Source: Candidatus Polarisedimenticolaceae bacterium (GTDB lineage: Bacteria > Pseudomonadota > Gammaproteobacteria > Chromatiales > Chromatiaceae). Taken from it: a stretch of DNA of 56,306 nucleotides. Position numbers and translations under genes: made by a program. Numbering within the stretch: position 1 is the first letter of the stretch; every line of letters starts with the position of its first letter. Where the stretch lies: the NCBI GenBank assembly GCA_021647945.1, contig JAKITT010000010.1, positions 1 through 56,306 on the forward strand, in the 5' to 3' direction. Positions 40,461 to 47,616 of the stretch are shown one piece after another. The notes below the pieces were generated by a model. The model was not told the origin of the DNA. It did not search any database and saw nothing but the letters and a program-made list of their open reading frames with translations.

Positions 40461-41393
40461 CTATTTGTCAGCGTAGAGCTCCTTAAGGATGACATCTGCA
40501 CCCTGTGACAGCAGCAGGTCTGCCAGACCGAAGCCCATCTCCTCTGCCTCTTCTGGGGTTCCTTTTGATTCGCCACGAATGATTTCACTGCCATCCACTT
40601 TACCAACCAGGCCACGCAGCCAGAGCTGCTTGTTCTCCAGCAGAGCAAAACCAGCGATAGGCACTTGGCAGCCCCCTTCGAGACGGTTGTTCATGGCCCG
40701 CTCTGCACGAACACAGACGGCGGTATCTTCGTGGTGTAGTGGTGCTAATAGCTCGTTGATGCGCGCATCATCCACTCGGCACTCAATGCCAACAGCGCCC
40801 TGACCGATGGCGGGTAGGCTCAATTCGCTACCGATCTCTGCGGTGATGCGGTCATGGAAGCCGAGTCGTTTAAGGCCCGCTGCGGCGAGGATAATGGCAT
40901 CGTATCCACCCTCGTCGAGTTTGCGCAGGCGTGTATTGACGTTGCCACGCAGAGGGAGGATTTGTAGATCTGGACGGTTCTGCACCAGTTGGCACTGACG
41001 GCGCAGGCTAGAGGTGCCGATACGGGCCCCCTTAGGCAGCTCATCAAGTGTTTTGTAGTTGTTGGAGACGAAAGCATCGCGGGGATCTTCACGCTCCAGA
41101 ATGGTTGCAAGGTGCAGGCCATCAGGCAGCTCTACCGGGACATCTTTCATGGAGTGTACGGCGATATCTGCCCGGCCATCCAGCATGGCTACCTCAAGCT
41201 CTTTTACGAAAAGCCCTTTACCGCCAATCTTGGCCAGTGGGGTGTCGAGAATCTTGTCGCCCTGGGTCGTCATGCCAAGTATCTCGATCTCTAATCCGGG
41301 GTGAGCCTTTTTTAACTCAGCGGCAACATGCTCTGCCTGCCACATGGCAAGGGGTGATTTTCGGGTGGCAATGCGGATGATCTGATCGGCCAT
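40461..41393 (-). CDS. hemC: Hydroxymethylbilane synthase (porphobilinogen deaminase)
   Basis: 310 residues. [19 protein letters not shown] opens domain 1; VHSMKDVP carries the catalytic Asp; IGTSSLRRQ and [13 protein letters not shown] hold the substrate-binding arginines; Cys242 in [13 protein letters not shown] attaches the dipyrromethane cofactor. It joins four porphobilinogens. It is first in the hem operon and diverges from the NrfJ-like gene; in related genomes it lies directly next to algR. Confidence 0.96.
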   Translation of the reverse strand: MADQIIRIATRKSPLAMWQAEHVAAELKKAHPGLEIEILGMTTQGDKILDTPLAKIGGKGLFVKELEVAMLDGRADIAVHSMKDVPVELPDGLHLATILEREDPRDAFVSNNYKTLDELPKGARIGTSSLRRQCQLVQNRPDLQILPLRGNVNTRLRKLDEGGYDAIILAAAGLKRLGFHDRITAEIGSELSLPAIGQGAVGIECRVDDARINELLAPLHHEDTAVCVRAERAMNNRLEGGCQVPIAGFALLENKQLWLRGLVGKVDGSEIIRGESKGTPEEAEEMGFGLADLLLSQGADVILKELYADK

Positions 41394-41488
41394 GGTCTTG
41401 TATCTTCTATTTATAAATGGAAAGTGCTAATGCTATCGTCTGGGCCGGGTACAGGCAACTAATCGCTGGGCCATAAAGTTGCCGAAGA

Positions 41489-41517
41489 CTGCACGGTACA
41501 AAAAAATCGGCTATAAT
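41489..41517 (+). promoter_or_regulatory. Candidate promoter of the NrfJ-like gene
   Basis: A consensus -10 (TATAAT, 41512-41517) with a poor -35 (CTGCAC, 41489-41494) at 17 bp, giving a ~40-nt leader with RBS AAGAGAGAAG. The oppositely oriented hemC promoter should be in the same 167-bp gap. Confidence 0.5.
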
Positions 41518-41560
41518 CGCCCTCTTTTTTAACGCCAACCTATTTCAAGAGAGAAGCCCC

Positions 41561-41941
41561 ATGCGTCATATATCAACACTGATCCTTGTTGCCCTCATGG
41601 CATTTTTTACCCTGTCTATGGTTCAAGCGGGTGAGCAAGTCAAAGTAACGGTCGAATCACTCCATAAAGATATGACGGAGCTGAAGGGCAAGATGGTTCA
41701 GCTGCAAGGTAAAATTATTAAGGTAAATAATGGCATTATGGGCAGAAACTTTCTGCACCTACAAGATGGTACAGGCACCAGCGCAGCGGGTAACAACGAT
41801 CTTACAGTCACCAGTAATGAGACGGCAAACGTGGGTGATGAGGTGACGATTTTGGGTGTGGTGGTGTTAGATCACGATTTCGGATCAGGCTACCGTTACC
41901 CGCTGATGGTTGAAGAGGCTGTTATCACCAAGAAAAAATAG
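41561..41941 (+). CDS. Exported OB-fold protein, NrfJ-like
   Basis: 126 residues with a signal peptide (~1-23, cleaved at VQAGE). The mature part is an OB-fold of the tRNA_anti/NrfJ type: KGKMVQLQGKIIKVNNGIMGRNFLHLQDGTG and VGDEVTILGVVVLDHDFGSGYRYPLMVEEA. Such periplasmic proteins occur with nitrite-reductase and cytochrome genes; despite frequent 'DNA-binding' labels, a nucleic-acid role in the periplasm is unlikely. It sits between hemC and algR, interrupting the usual order. Confidence 0.78.
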   Translation: MRHISTLILVALMAFFTLSMVQAGEQVKVTVESLHKDMTELKGKMVQLQGKIIKVNNGIMGRNFLHLQDGTGTSAAGNNDLTVTSNETANVGDEVTILGVVVLDHDFGSGYRYPLMVEEAVITKKK

Positions 41942-41953
41942 AGTAGATTTGGC

Positions 41954-41982
41954 CTCCAGCAGACGCATGGCGTCTGCTGGAG
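41954..41982. terminator. Convergent terminator
   Basis: A 13-bp perfect stem, CTCCAGCAGACGC (41954-41966) with GCGTCTGCTGGAG (41970-41982), loop ATG, between the NrfJ-like gene and algR. Confidence 0.7.
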
Positions 41983-41988
41983 CAGGCA

Positions 41989-42708
41989 CTATCGCTCTTT
42001 TAGCCAGTGTCGTAGTTGTGCCAGATGGCGCCGGCTAACTTCCAACTCAGTGGCAAGATTCTGTAACGTTACGCGCCACCTCCCTTTCGAATCCTGCTTC
42101 ATCCCCGTGATACGGCTCTTGGCCACCAGTGCATTGCGGTGGATGCGTAGAAAAAGCGCAGAAAACTCCTCCTCCAGCTTTTTTAACGGCTCCTCTAAAA
42201 TAGCCTCCCCACTATTGAAGTAAGTGGTTACATACTTCTGTTCAGCCTGAAAATAGATGATCTCTTGCAGTGGAATGGTGCGTATCTCCCGGCCAAGATG
42301 GGCACATATGTGTGTTCTAGCGGTGCTCTTTGGATCGAGTTGGGCGCGGGTGGGGCGTTGGGCACGCTCTAGCGCCTGCTGTAGGCGCTCACGGCGGATT
42401 GGTTTGAGCAGGTAGTCTGTCGCATTTCGTTCAAAGGCGGCGAGTGCATGTTCATCATAGGCGGTGGTGAAGATAATGGCAGGAGGCATCTCACCTTCAG
42501 CGAGTACGGCGGCGGCGGTTAGGCCATCCATGCCGGGCATGCTGATATCCATCAGCACCAGATCAATCTCATTGCATTGGCAGGTATCAATCGCCTCTTG
42601 ACCATTTGCCGCCTCACTTGCCAATTGGTAGGGTGCCCCTATCTCTGCCAGCATGCGCTTGAGCCGCTCTCTGGCCAGTGCTTCATCATCGACAATGAGG
42701 ACTCTCAT
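41989..42708 (-). CDS. algR: LytTR-type response regulator (AlgR family)
   Basis: 239 residues: a receiver domain with phospho-acceptor Asp54 (LVLMDISMPGMDG) and TTAYDEHALAAF, then a LytTR DNA-binding domain (HLGREIRTIPLQEIIYFQAEQK ... FLRIHRNALVAKSRI). It is encoded after algZ with a 4-bp overlap. Homologues control alginate, pili and virulence functions in pseudomonads; what it controls here is unknown. The argH-algZ-algR-hemC order is a conserved gammaproteobacterial arrangement. Confidence 0.92.
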   Translation of the reverse strand: MRVLIVDDEALARERLKRMLAEIGAPYQLASEAANGQEAIDTCQCNEIDLVLMDISMPGMDGLTAAAVLAEGEMPPAIIFTTAYDEHALAAFERNATDYLLKPIRRERLQQALERAQRPTRAQLDPKSTARTHICAHLGREIRTIPLQEIIYFQAEQKYVTTYFNSGEAILEEPLKKLEEEFSALFLRIHRNALVAKSRITGMKQDSKGRWRVTLQNLATELEVSRRHLAQLRHWLKER

Positions 42709-43769
42709 GGCTTGATCCTTGGGTGAGGGAAGGCCAGCCGCACCTGATACTCGCCGTCCACATGGCTTCTGTTGAGGGTGGCATGGTTGGCAAAGGCGAT
42801 ATCTAATCGTTGCTGGATATTATCCATGGCCAACTGATGACCTTGCCGAACACTGCTCCGCTGCTGTTCTGGCAGGGTGTTGCGGATGCTGATGTTGATG
42901 ATTGAACGACGGTAGCGCGCACTGATGTGGATTTTGCCCGGTCTGGTAGAGGGTTCAATACCGTGGTAGATCGCATTCTCCAATAGTGGCTGCAAGGTCA
43001 GTGATGGCAGCAAGGCATCGAGGGGTAGATCATCTTCCAGATGCCACTCAATCTGTAGCCGATCACCGAGCCGTTGAGCTTCGATGTTGAGATAACGTTT
43101 GGCGAGGTCGATCTCTTCGCTAAGTGTCGTCAGTTGACTGGCATCACTGAGTGAGACGCGAAAAAGATCGGCGAGATCTTCGGTGATGGTCTCGGCTAAT
43201 TCAGGTTGGCTGCGGGTCAGGCTGGCGATGGTGTTCATGCTGTTGAACAGAAAATGGGGCCGAATGCGAGATTGTAGGGCCTGTAGGCGAAACTGGCTCT
43301 CCGCCACCTCTTGCTGTTTATTCAGGTGCTGTAGATGGAGGTAGCGTAGCAGTAAGAGGCTAACAATGGCGCTGATGCCGAGGCTTCTGAGTAGCAGACT
43401 GAGGTGGCCATCAGCATCAAGCCAATGATAATCGTTTATCTCACCTAGGGCGTAGTGGGTCATTTCACTGATTACGGCTGTCACAAAGAGCAGGATGAGC
43501 CAGACCAAAAAACCGGCCCAGCCATTTGGCAGGCGGATGAGTTGCGGGCGTATTAGACAGAGAAGGCCGCAACTGGTGATGGCAATCCACTGTATATAGA
43601 GTGAGGTTAAGCTGAGGAATTGCCACAATTGAGAGGCATCAACGCTTGAGCTAAGGGTGAGAATCATGGCCAGTAGTTCGGCGACTAAAACCACGATAAA
43701 CAGCGGTTTTACGCCACAAAAATGGGGTAAAAAAGTGTTGATAGGTTGTTGTTCACTCGTTTTATTCAT
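42705..43769 (-). CDS. algZ: LytS/YehU-type sensor histidine kinase (AlgZ/FimS family)
   Basis: 354 residues: about four to five N-terminal membrane helices (20-145), a short linker, then the His_kinase domain with RIRPHFLFNSMNTIASL (His172) and an ATP-binding domain with NAIYHGIEPSTRPG. This matches AlgZ, in which the N box differs from classical kinases. Partner of AlgR. Its upstream gap of ~290 bp is shared with the argH promoter. Confidence 0.9.
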   Translation of the reverse strand: MNKTSEQQPINTFLPHFCGVKPLFIVVLVAELLAMILTLSSSVDASQLWQFLSLTSLYIQWIAITSCGLLCLIRPQLIRLPNGWAGFLVWLILLFVTAVISEMTHYALGEINDYHWLDADGHLSLLLRSLGISAIVSLLLLRYLHLQHLNKQQEVAESQFRLQALQSRIRPHFLFNSMNTIASLTRSQPELAETITEDLADLFRVSLSDASQLTTLSEEIDLAKRYLNIEAQRLGDRLQIEWHLEDDLPLDALLPSLTLQPLLENAIYHGIEPSTRPGKIHISARYRRSIINISIRNTLPEQQRSSVRQGHQLAMDNIQQRLDIAFANHATLNRSHVDGEYQVRLAFPHPRIKP

Positions 43770-44057
43770 ATTTTTAAAGTGTCTCTGAACAAACCCATAT
43801 GGTCACAATATAGATGCTTTTTTCTTGGTAAGTGTAAACTAATAGCCACTGCATACCTCAGCTGATGTCTCCCTATAGGCCTGTTTAGTCGCGAGTAACG
43901 TTACACTCTTGTCTTCGCTCAGCGGTGATATTTGCTATGTTGACAATTACCCTGCATTGTATGAGTGTTATTGCGTATACAATAGACGCTAATGGAGATA
44001 GCAATCTGGGTTATAATTTCAGGATTTACCTATAATATTACTCTAGGATGTCCACGA
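43770..44057 (+). promoter_or_regulatory. Divergent algZ-argH promoter region
   Basis: About 290 bp with no gene. A perfect -35 hexamer TTGACA is at 43940-43945, but no well-spaced -10 follows; TATACAAT at 43976-43983 is a second option. Both would give argH a leader of roughly 75-110 nt. Confidence 0.35.
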
Positions 44058-45449
44058 ATGAGCGATCAAACTCCTGTCGAGAAACCCTGGTCAGGCCGAT
44101 TTAATGAACCCACCGATGCCTTTGTTGAGGCCTTTACCGCGTCAGTTGATTTTGATCAGCGGCTCTATCGATATGATATTGAGGGTTCCATCGCTCACGC
44201 CACCATGCTGGCCAAGCAGGAGATTCTAACGGAGGCTGAGACCGAGAGTATCATTCAAGGATTGATCAAAATCCGCCAACGCATTGAACAGGGCCAGTTT
44301 AACTGGTCGGTAGCGTTGGAGGATGTTCATATGAACATTGAATCCGCACTGACCGCTGAAATCGGTGATGCGGGCAAAAAACTCCATACCGGCCGTTCGC
44401 GTAATGATCAGGTGGCGACCGATGTACGCCTCTATCTACGTGATGAGATCGTCATCATCAGCGATGAGATTCTGCGGCTGCAACAGGCGCTGCTCAATCT
44501 GGCTGAACGCGAAGCCGATACCATTATGCCCGGTTTCACCCATCTGCAGACCGCCCAGCCCATCACCTTTGGCCACCATATGATGGCTTGGTTTGAGATG
44601 CTGGCGCGTGACCGTGATCGCTTGGCAGATTGTGCGCGTCGTCTCAATGTCTCGCCGTTGGGCGCTGCTGCGCTAGCGGGAACCACCTTTCCTATTGATC
44701 GTCACTACACTGCGGAACTGCTCGGTTTTGACCGGCCGAGTGAAAACTCGCTCGACTCAGTGAGTGACCGTGACTTTGTTATTGAGTTTAGCGCGGCGGC
44801 ATCCATTCTTATGATGCATCTCTCGCGTTTCTCTGAAGAGTTGATCATCTGGTCATCTGCCCAGTTCTCTTTTATTACGCTCTCCGACAGTTTCTGTACC
44901 GGCTCATCAATCATGCCGCAGAAGAAGAACCCGGATGTGCCTGAACTGGTACGTGGTAAAACGGGCCGCATCTTTGGACATCTGATGGGGCTGTTGACCC
45001 TGATGAAGGGGCAGCCTTTAGCCTACAATAAGGATAATCAAGAGGATAAAGAGCCGCTGTTTGACACGGTCGATAACCTCAAAGGTTCACTCAAAGTGTT
45101 TGCCGATATGATGCCGGTGGTTAGCTGCAATCATCAAAAAATGCGGCAGGCCACGATGCAGGGTTTCGCAACGGCGACTGATCTGGCAGACTACTTGGTG
45201 CGCAGAGGAATTGCATTTCGTGATGCTCATGAGGTGGTTGGTAAGGCAGTGGCACTCTGTGTTGAGAGGGCGTGTGACCTGTCAGATCTTACGCTGGACG
45301 AGTTGCAAAAATTCTCATCGACCATTGGCGATGATGTATTTGATGTGTTGACGTTGGAGGGGTCTGTTGCCGCACGAAACCATATTGGCGGTACCGCTCC
45401 AGATCAGGTGAGGCAGGCGATAGCGCGCGGCAGAGCCAGCTTAGCTTGA
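44058..45449 (+). CDS. argH: Argininosuccinate lyase
   Basis: The ATG at 44058 ([18 protein letters not shown]) is chosen over one 22 codons upstream because known ArgH proteins begin close to the WSGRF motif and an AGGAT Shine-Dalgarno precedes it. 463 residues with the superfamily signature [12 protein letters not shown] and the [13 protein letters not shown] motif. It splits argininosuccinate into arginine and fumarate; the fumarate can feed the reductive or oxidative TCA cycle. Confidence 0.96.
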   Translation: MSDQTPVEKPWSGRFNEPTDAFVEAFTASVDFDQRLYRYDIEGSIAHATMLAKQEILTEAETESIIQGLIKIRQRIEQGQFNWSVALEDVHMNIESALTAEIGDAGKKLHTGRSRNDQVATDVRLYLRDEIVIISDEILRLQQALLNLAEREADTIMPGFTHLQTAQPITFGHHMMAWFEMLARDRDRLADCARRLNVSPLGAAALAGTTFPIDRHYTAELLGFDRPSENSLDSVSDRDFVIEFSAAASILMMHLSRFSEELIIWSSAQFSFITLSDSFCTGSSIMPQKKNPDVPELVRGKTGRIFGHLMGLLTLMKGQPLAYNKDNQEDKEPLFDTVDNLKGSLKVFADMMPVVSCNHQKMRQATMQGFATATDLADYLVRRGIAFRDAHEVVGKAVALCVERACDLSDLTLDELQKFSSTIGDDVFDVLTLEGSVAARNHIGGTAPDQVRQAIARGRASLA

Positions 45450-45512
45450 GAGAAAGAAAGGGCTTTATAAATAACAACAAGTGACACAAATATGTAGTTT
45501 CACGATGTTAGC

Positions 45513-45544
45513 CACATTTTGTCCGCAGATGCGTACAAAATGTG
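45513..45544. repeat. 10-bp inverted repeat upstream of the PilJ-type gene
   Basis: CACATTTTGT (45513-45522) and ACAAAATGTG (45535-45544), perfect arms with a 12-bp spacer, about 120 bp before the gene at 45664. It could be an operator or a hairpin after argH. Confidence 0.45.
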
Positions 45545-45663
45545 CAATGAATCAATTGTCTGCATGGATGTGCTGATTACCCACCAAATGGATGAATACC
45601 TGGTGCAGATGGCCCTTGGTTTGAAGGGCTTTCTGGGCTGAAAGCATTACTGGAGAGAGTTAA

Positions 45664-46437
45664 ATGGTTAAACCAGCTAAATTACTCATAGGCTGTTTCT
45701 TTACTGTTATCTGCCTATTATTTTCAGCGCAGTTGCTGGCTGCAGATGCTTCGACATTGGTCAATATTGCGGGGCAGCAACGAATGCTCTCGCAGAAAAT
45801 TGTTAAGGCTTACTTGTTTCAGGGGGAGCGCGTTCGAACTCGCAAGGCGCGTAAACAGCTGAAAGAGGGGGTCGCTCTTTTCCGTAAAAACCATCAGACC
45901 CTACTTATAGAGATAGCCGATCCAACGATTAAACAGCTGCTTGAGTTTGTCGGTACGACAATTGATGAGCTTGATACACTTATTCAACAGAAATATGGGC
46001 ATGAGAATTCCGCTCGTCTGTTGGCCTTGAGTGACTCGTTGTTGGAGGTGAGTCAGAGCATCGTAGAGAAGATCGAACTATCTTTTAATCTGCAACAGAC
46101 GGCCATTGTGAGTGAAGCGGGTCGACAACGTATGCTCTCGCAGCGGATTGCAAAATATTATATAGCCTACCAAGCGGGTTTTCAGGGTGAGGAGGTGGTT
46201 GCCCAGCTAAATAAGGCGGTTAATGAGTTTGATATTGCCCATAAGCGTCTTATGGGCAGTTCAAGAAACACGCCAGAGATCACTCGAGAACTTGAACGTG
46301 TCGAAGGGCTTTGGGTCGTCGTCCGCGCCTTTTTTCTAAATATTGAAAAAGGTGGTCTGCCCGTCACAGTTTTTTCTACCTGTGACTCTATCCTAAAGCA
46401 CATGCACAAGATCACTACGATGTATGCAGAGCTTTAA
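45664..46437 (+). CDS. Exported stand-alone PilJ-type sensor domain protein
   Basis: 257 residues with a signal peptide (~1-26). The mature part is two PilJ/NarX-like four-helix units, each starting with the P-box-like motif AGQQRMLSQK (36-45) or AGRQRMLSQR (152-161). In NarX/NarQ and PilJ the equivalent arginines bind nitrate or related ligands. Here no transmembrane helix, HAMP, kinase or methyl-accepting domain follows, so it would be a free periplasmic ligand-binding protein. Possible partners are the PAS/GGDEF protein or another receptor elsewhere. Confidence 0.8.
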   Translation: MVKPAKLLIGCFFTVICLLFSAQLLAADASTLVNIAGQQRMLSQKIVKAYLFQGERVRTRKARKQLKEGVALFRKNHQTLLIEIADPTIKQLLEFVGTTIDELDTLIQQKYGHENSARLLALSDSLLEVSQSIVEKIELSFNLQQTAIVSEAGRQRMLSQRIAKYYIAYQAGFQGEEVVAQLNKAVNEFDIAHKRLMGSSRNTPEITRELERVEGLWVVVRAFFLNIEKGGLPVTVFSTCDSILKHMHKITTMYAEL

Positions 46438-46638
46438 GCGCATAGTAACGGCATCTTTGCAGAGAGCATCGGCTACGTTAGGCATTGTTTAAGCGTCGCC
46501 GCTATAAAATGGTTGGCAGGAGATTAAAGATTATTTTTTGCTTGCCGCCAATCCCATATACACAGAAAACAAGATAAAGTTATCGTAGCCATGCAGTGAG
46601 GTGGGTCATACGATGCAATCATTTATTGAGAAAAGAAT

Positions 46639-47442
46639 ATGACAGAAGGGCATAATTTTCAGACAGCGTGGCTTGATGCCTGTCCGACGGGGGTTTTAGT
46701 CGTTGATGCTGAGGAGCAGATCCTCTGGATTAATACCTCCTTAAGAGAGATGTTGGAACTGGGTGATCTGCCGCTGATTGGCAGCGCTAAGGCGTTGCTA
46801 CCGGAAGCCGCTTATCAGGTGTTGTTTGCGGGGGATTCCCTGCTCCATCTGAGAAGTGATACAGGGGGTGAGCGTTGGCTGCGTTGTGATATTCATCAGG
46901 CTGAAGATGAGCAACAGAGAACGGTTAACATCCACTATTACCAAGATGTCAGTGAGCAGATGGCTGCCCAGCTGGCGTGTGACAGTCTGCGTCAGCGCGT
47001 TGATGATCTGACCCTGACAGATGAGTTGACCGGTTTGGCCAATAAGCGCGCGCTGATCCACTCCTTGGTTTCACAAGTGACGCGCAGTCGTCGATATGCA
47101 AATCCATTGTCATTGATGATGGTGCGTATCGATAGTGGGGTCACGTTGAGCGATCAGGCTATGTTAGCGATCAGCCATAGTCTGCGTGAGCGGCTGCGTT
47201 GGGCAGATTTTATTGGTCGTTATGAAGATAATCTCTTTATGTTGATTCTTCCTGAGACTAACCATGAAGCGCTGTTGGTGTTGCGAGATAAGATTATGCA
47301 AGAGGTGCCTAAAAGTGTGCCTGATGGTGACTTCAGCGTTGTGCTCGGCCTTGCTGAGTGGCAAAAAGGGTATGACCCACGTCGTTTGATTGACAAAGCA
47401 CTGCAAGAGTTGGTGCAGGATGATGCGACACAAGAGAGTTAG
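46639..47442 (+). CDS. PAS domain protein with degenerate GGDEF domain
   Basis: 267 residues: a PAS fold (about 8-105, GVLVVDAEEQILWINTSLRE), a short coiled linker and a GGDEF-type domain (about 120-262) beginning DLTLTDELTGLANKRALI. The active-site motif expected as GRYGGDEF reads GRYEDNLF (193-200), so diguanylate cyclase activity is very unlikely; it may bind GTP or a partner. No signal peptide or membrane helix. It lies between the PilJ-type gene and cyaA. The stop codon TAG is the last base triplet before a MITE. Confidence 0.85.
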   Translation: MTEGHNFQTAWLDACPTGVLVVDAEEQILWINTSLREMLELGDLPLIGSAKALLPEAAYQVLFAGDSLLHLRSDTGGERWLRCDIHQAEDEQQRTVNIHYYQDVSEQMAAQLACDSLRQRVDDLTLTDELTGLANKRALIHSLVSQVTRSRRYANPLSLMMVRIDSGVTLSDQAMLAISHSLRERLRWADFIGRYEDNLFMLILPETNHEALLVLRDKIMQEVPKSVPDGDFSVVLGLAEWQKGYDPRRLIDKALQELVQDDATQES

Positions 47443-47607
47443 CCCGGATAATTCATAAATTATGTACAATCTTGCTTGTTTATTGATTCCACAAGAAATA
47501 TCTCTTCAGTCACCCGTAATCACTGATACGGGATTTCTTCAGAAATTTCCTTGTGAAACCAATACCCTGCGCAACTTTTGCACAAATTTATGAAATATCC
47601 GGGTTAG
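47439..47607. mobile_element. 161-bp MITE with TTAG target duplication
   Basis: Terminal inverted repeats CCCGGATAATTCATAAA (47443-47459) and TTTATGAAATATCCGGG (47587-47603) match at 16 of 17 positions; TTAG flanks both sides (47439-47442 and 47604-47607), giving a 4-bp target duplication. The interior is a long imperfect palindrome with CCCGTA/TACGGG at its centre, and no coding capacity. A 4-bp TTAG-like target fits IS701- or IS1380-type transposition. It separates the GGDEF gene from cyaA and must carry or displace the cyaA promoter. Confidence 0.8.
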
Positions 47608-47616
47608 AGTCGTTGA

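Noticed and set aside
46639-47442. Active diguanylate cyclase
   Set aside because: The catalytic GGDEF motif reads EDNLF, so activity is not expected.
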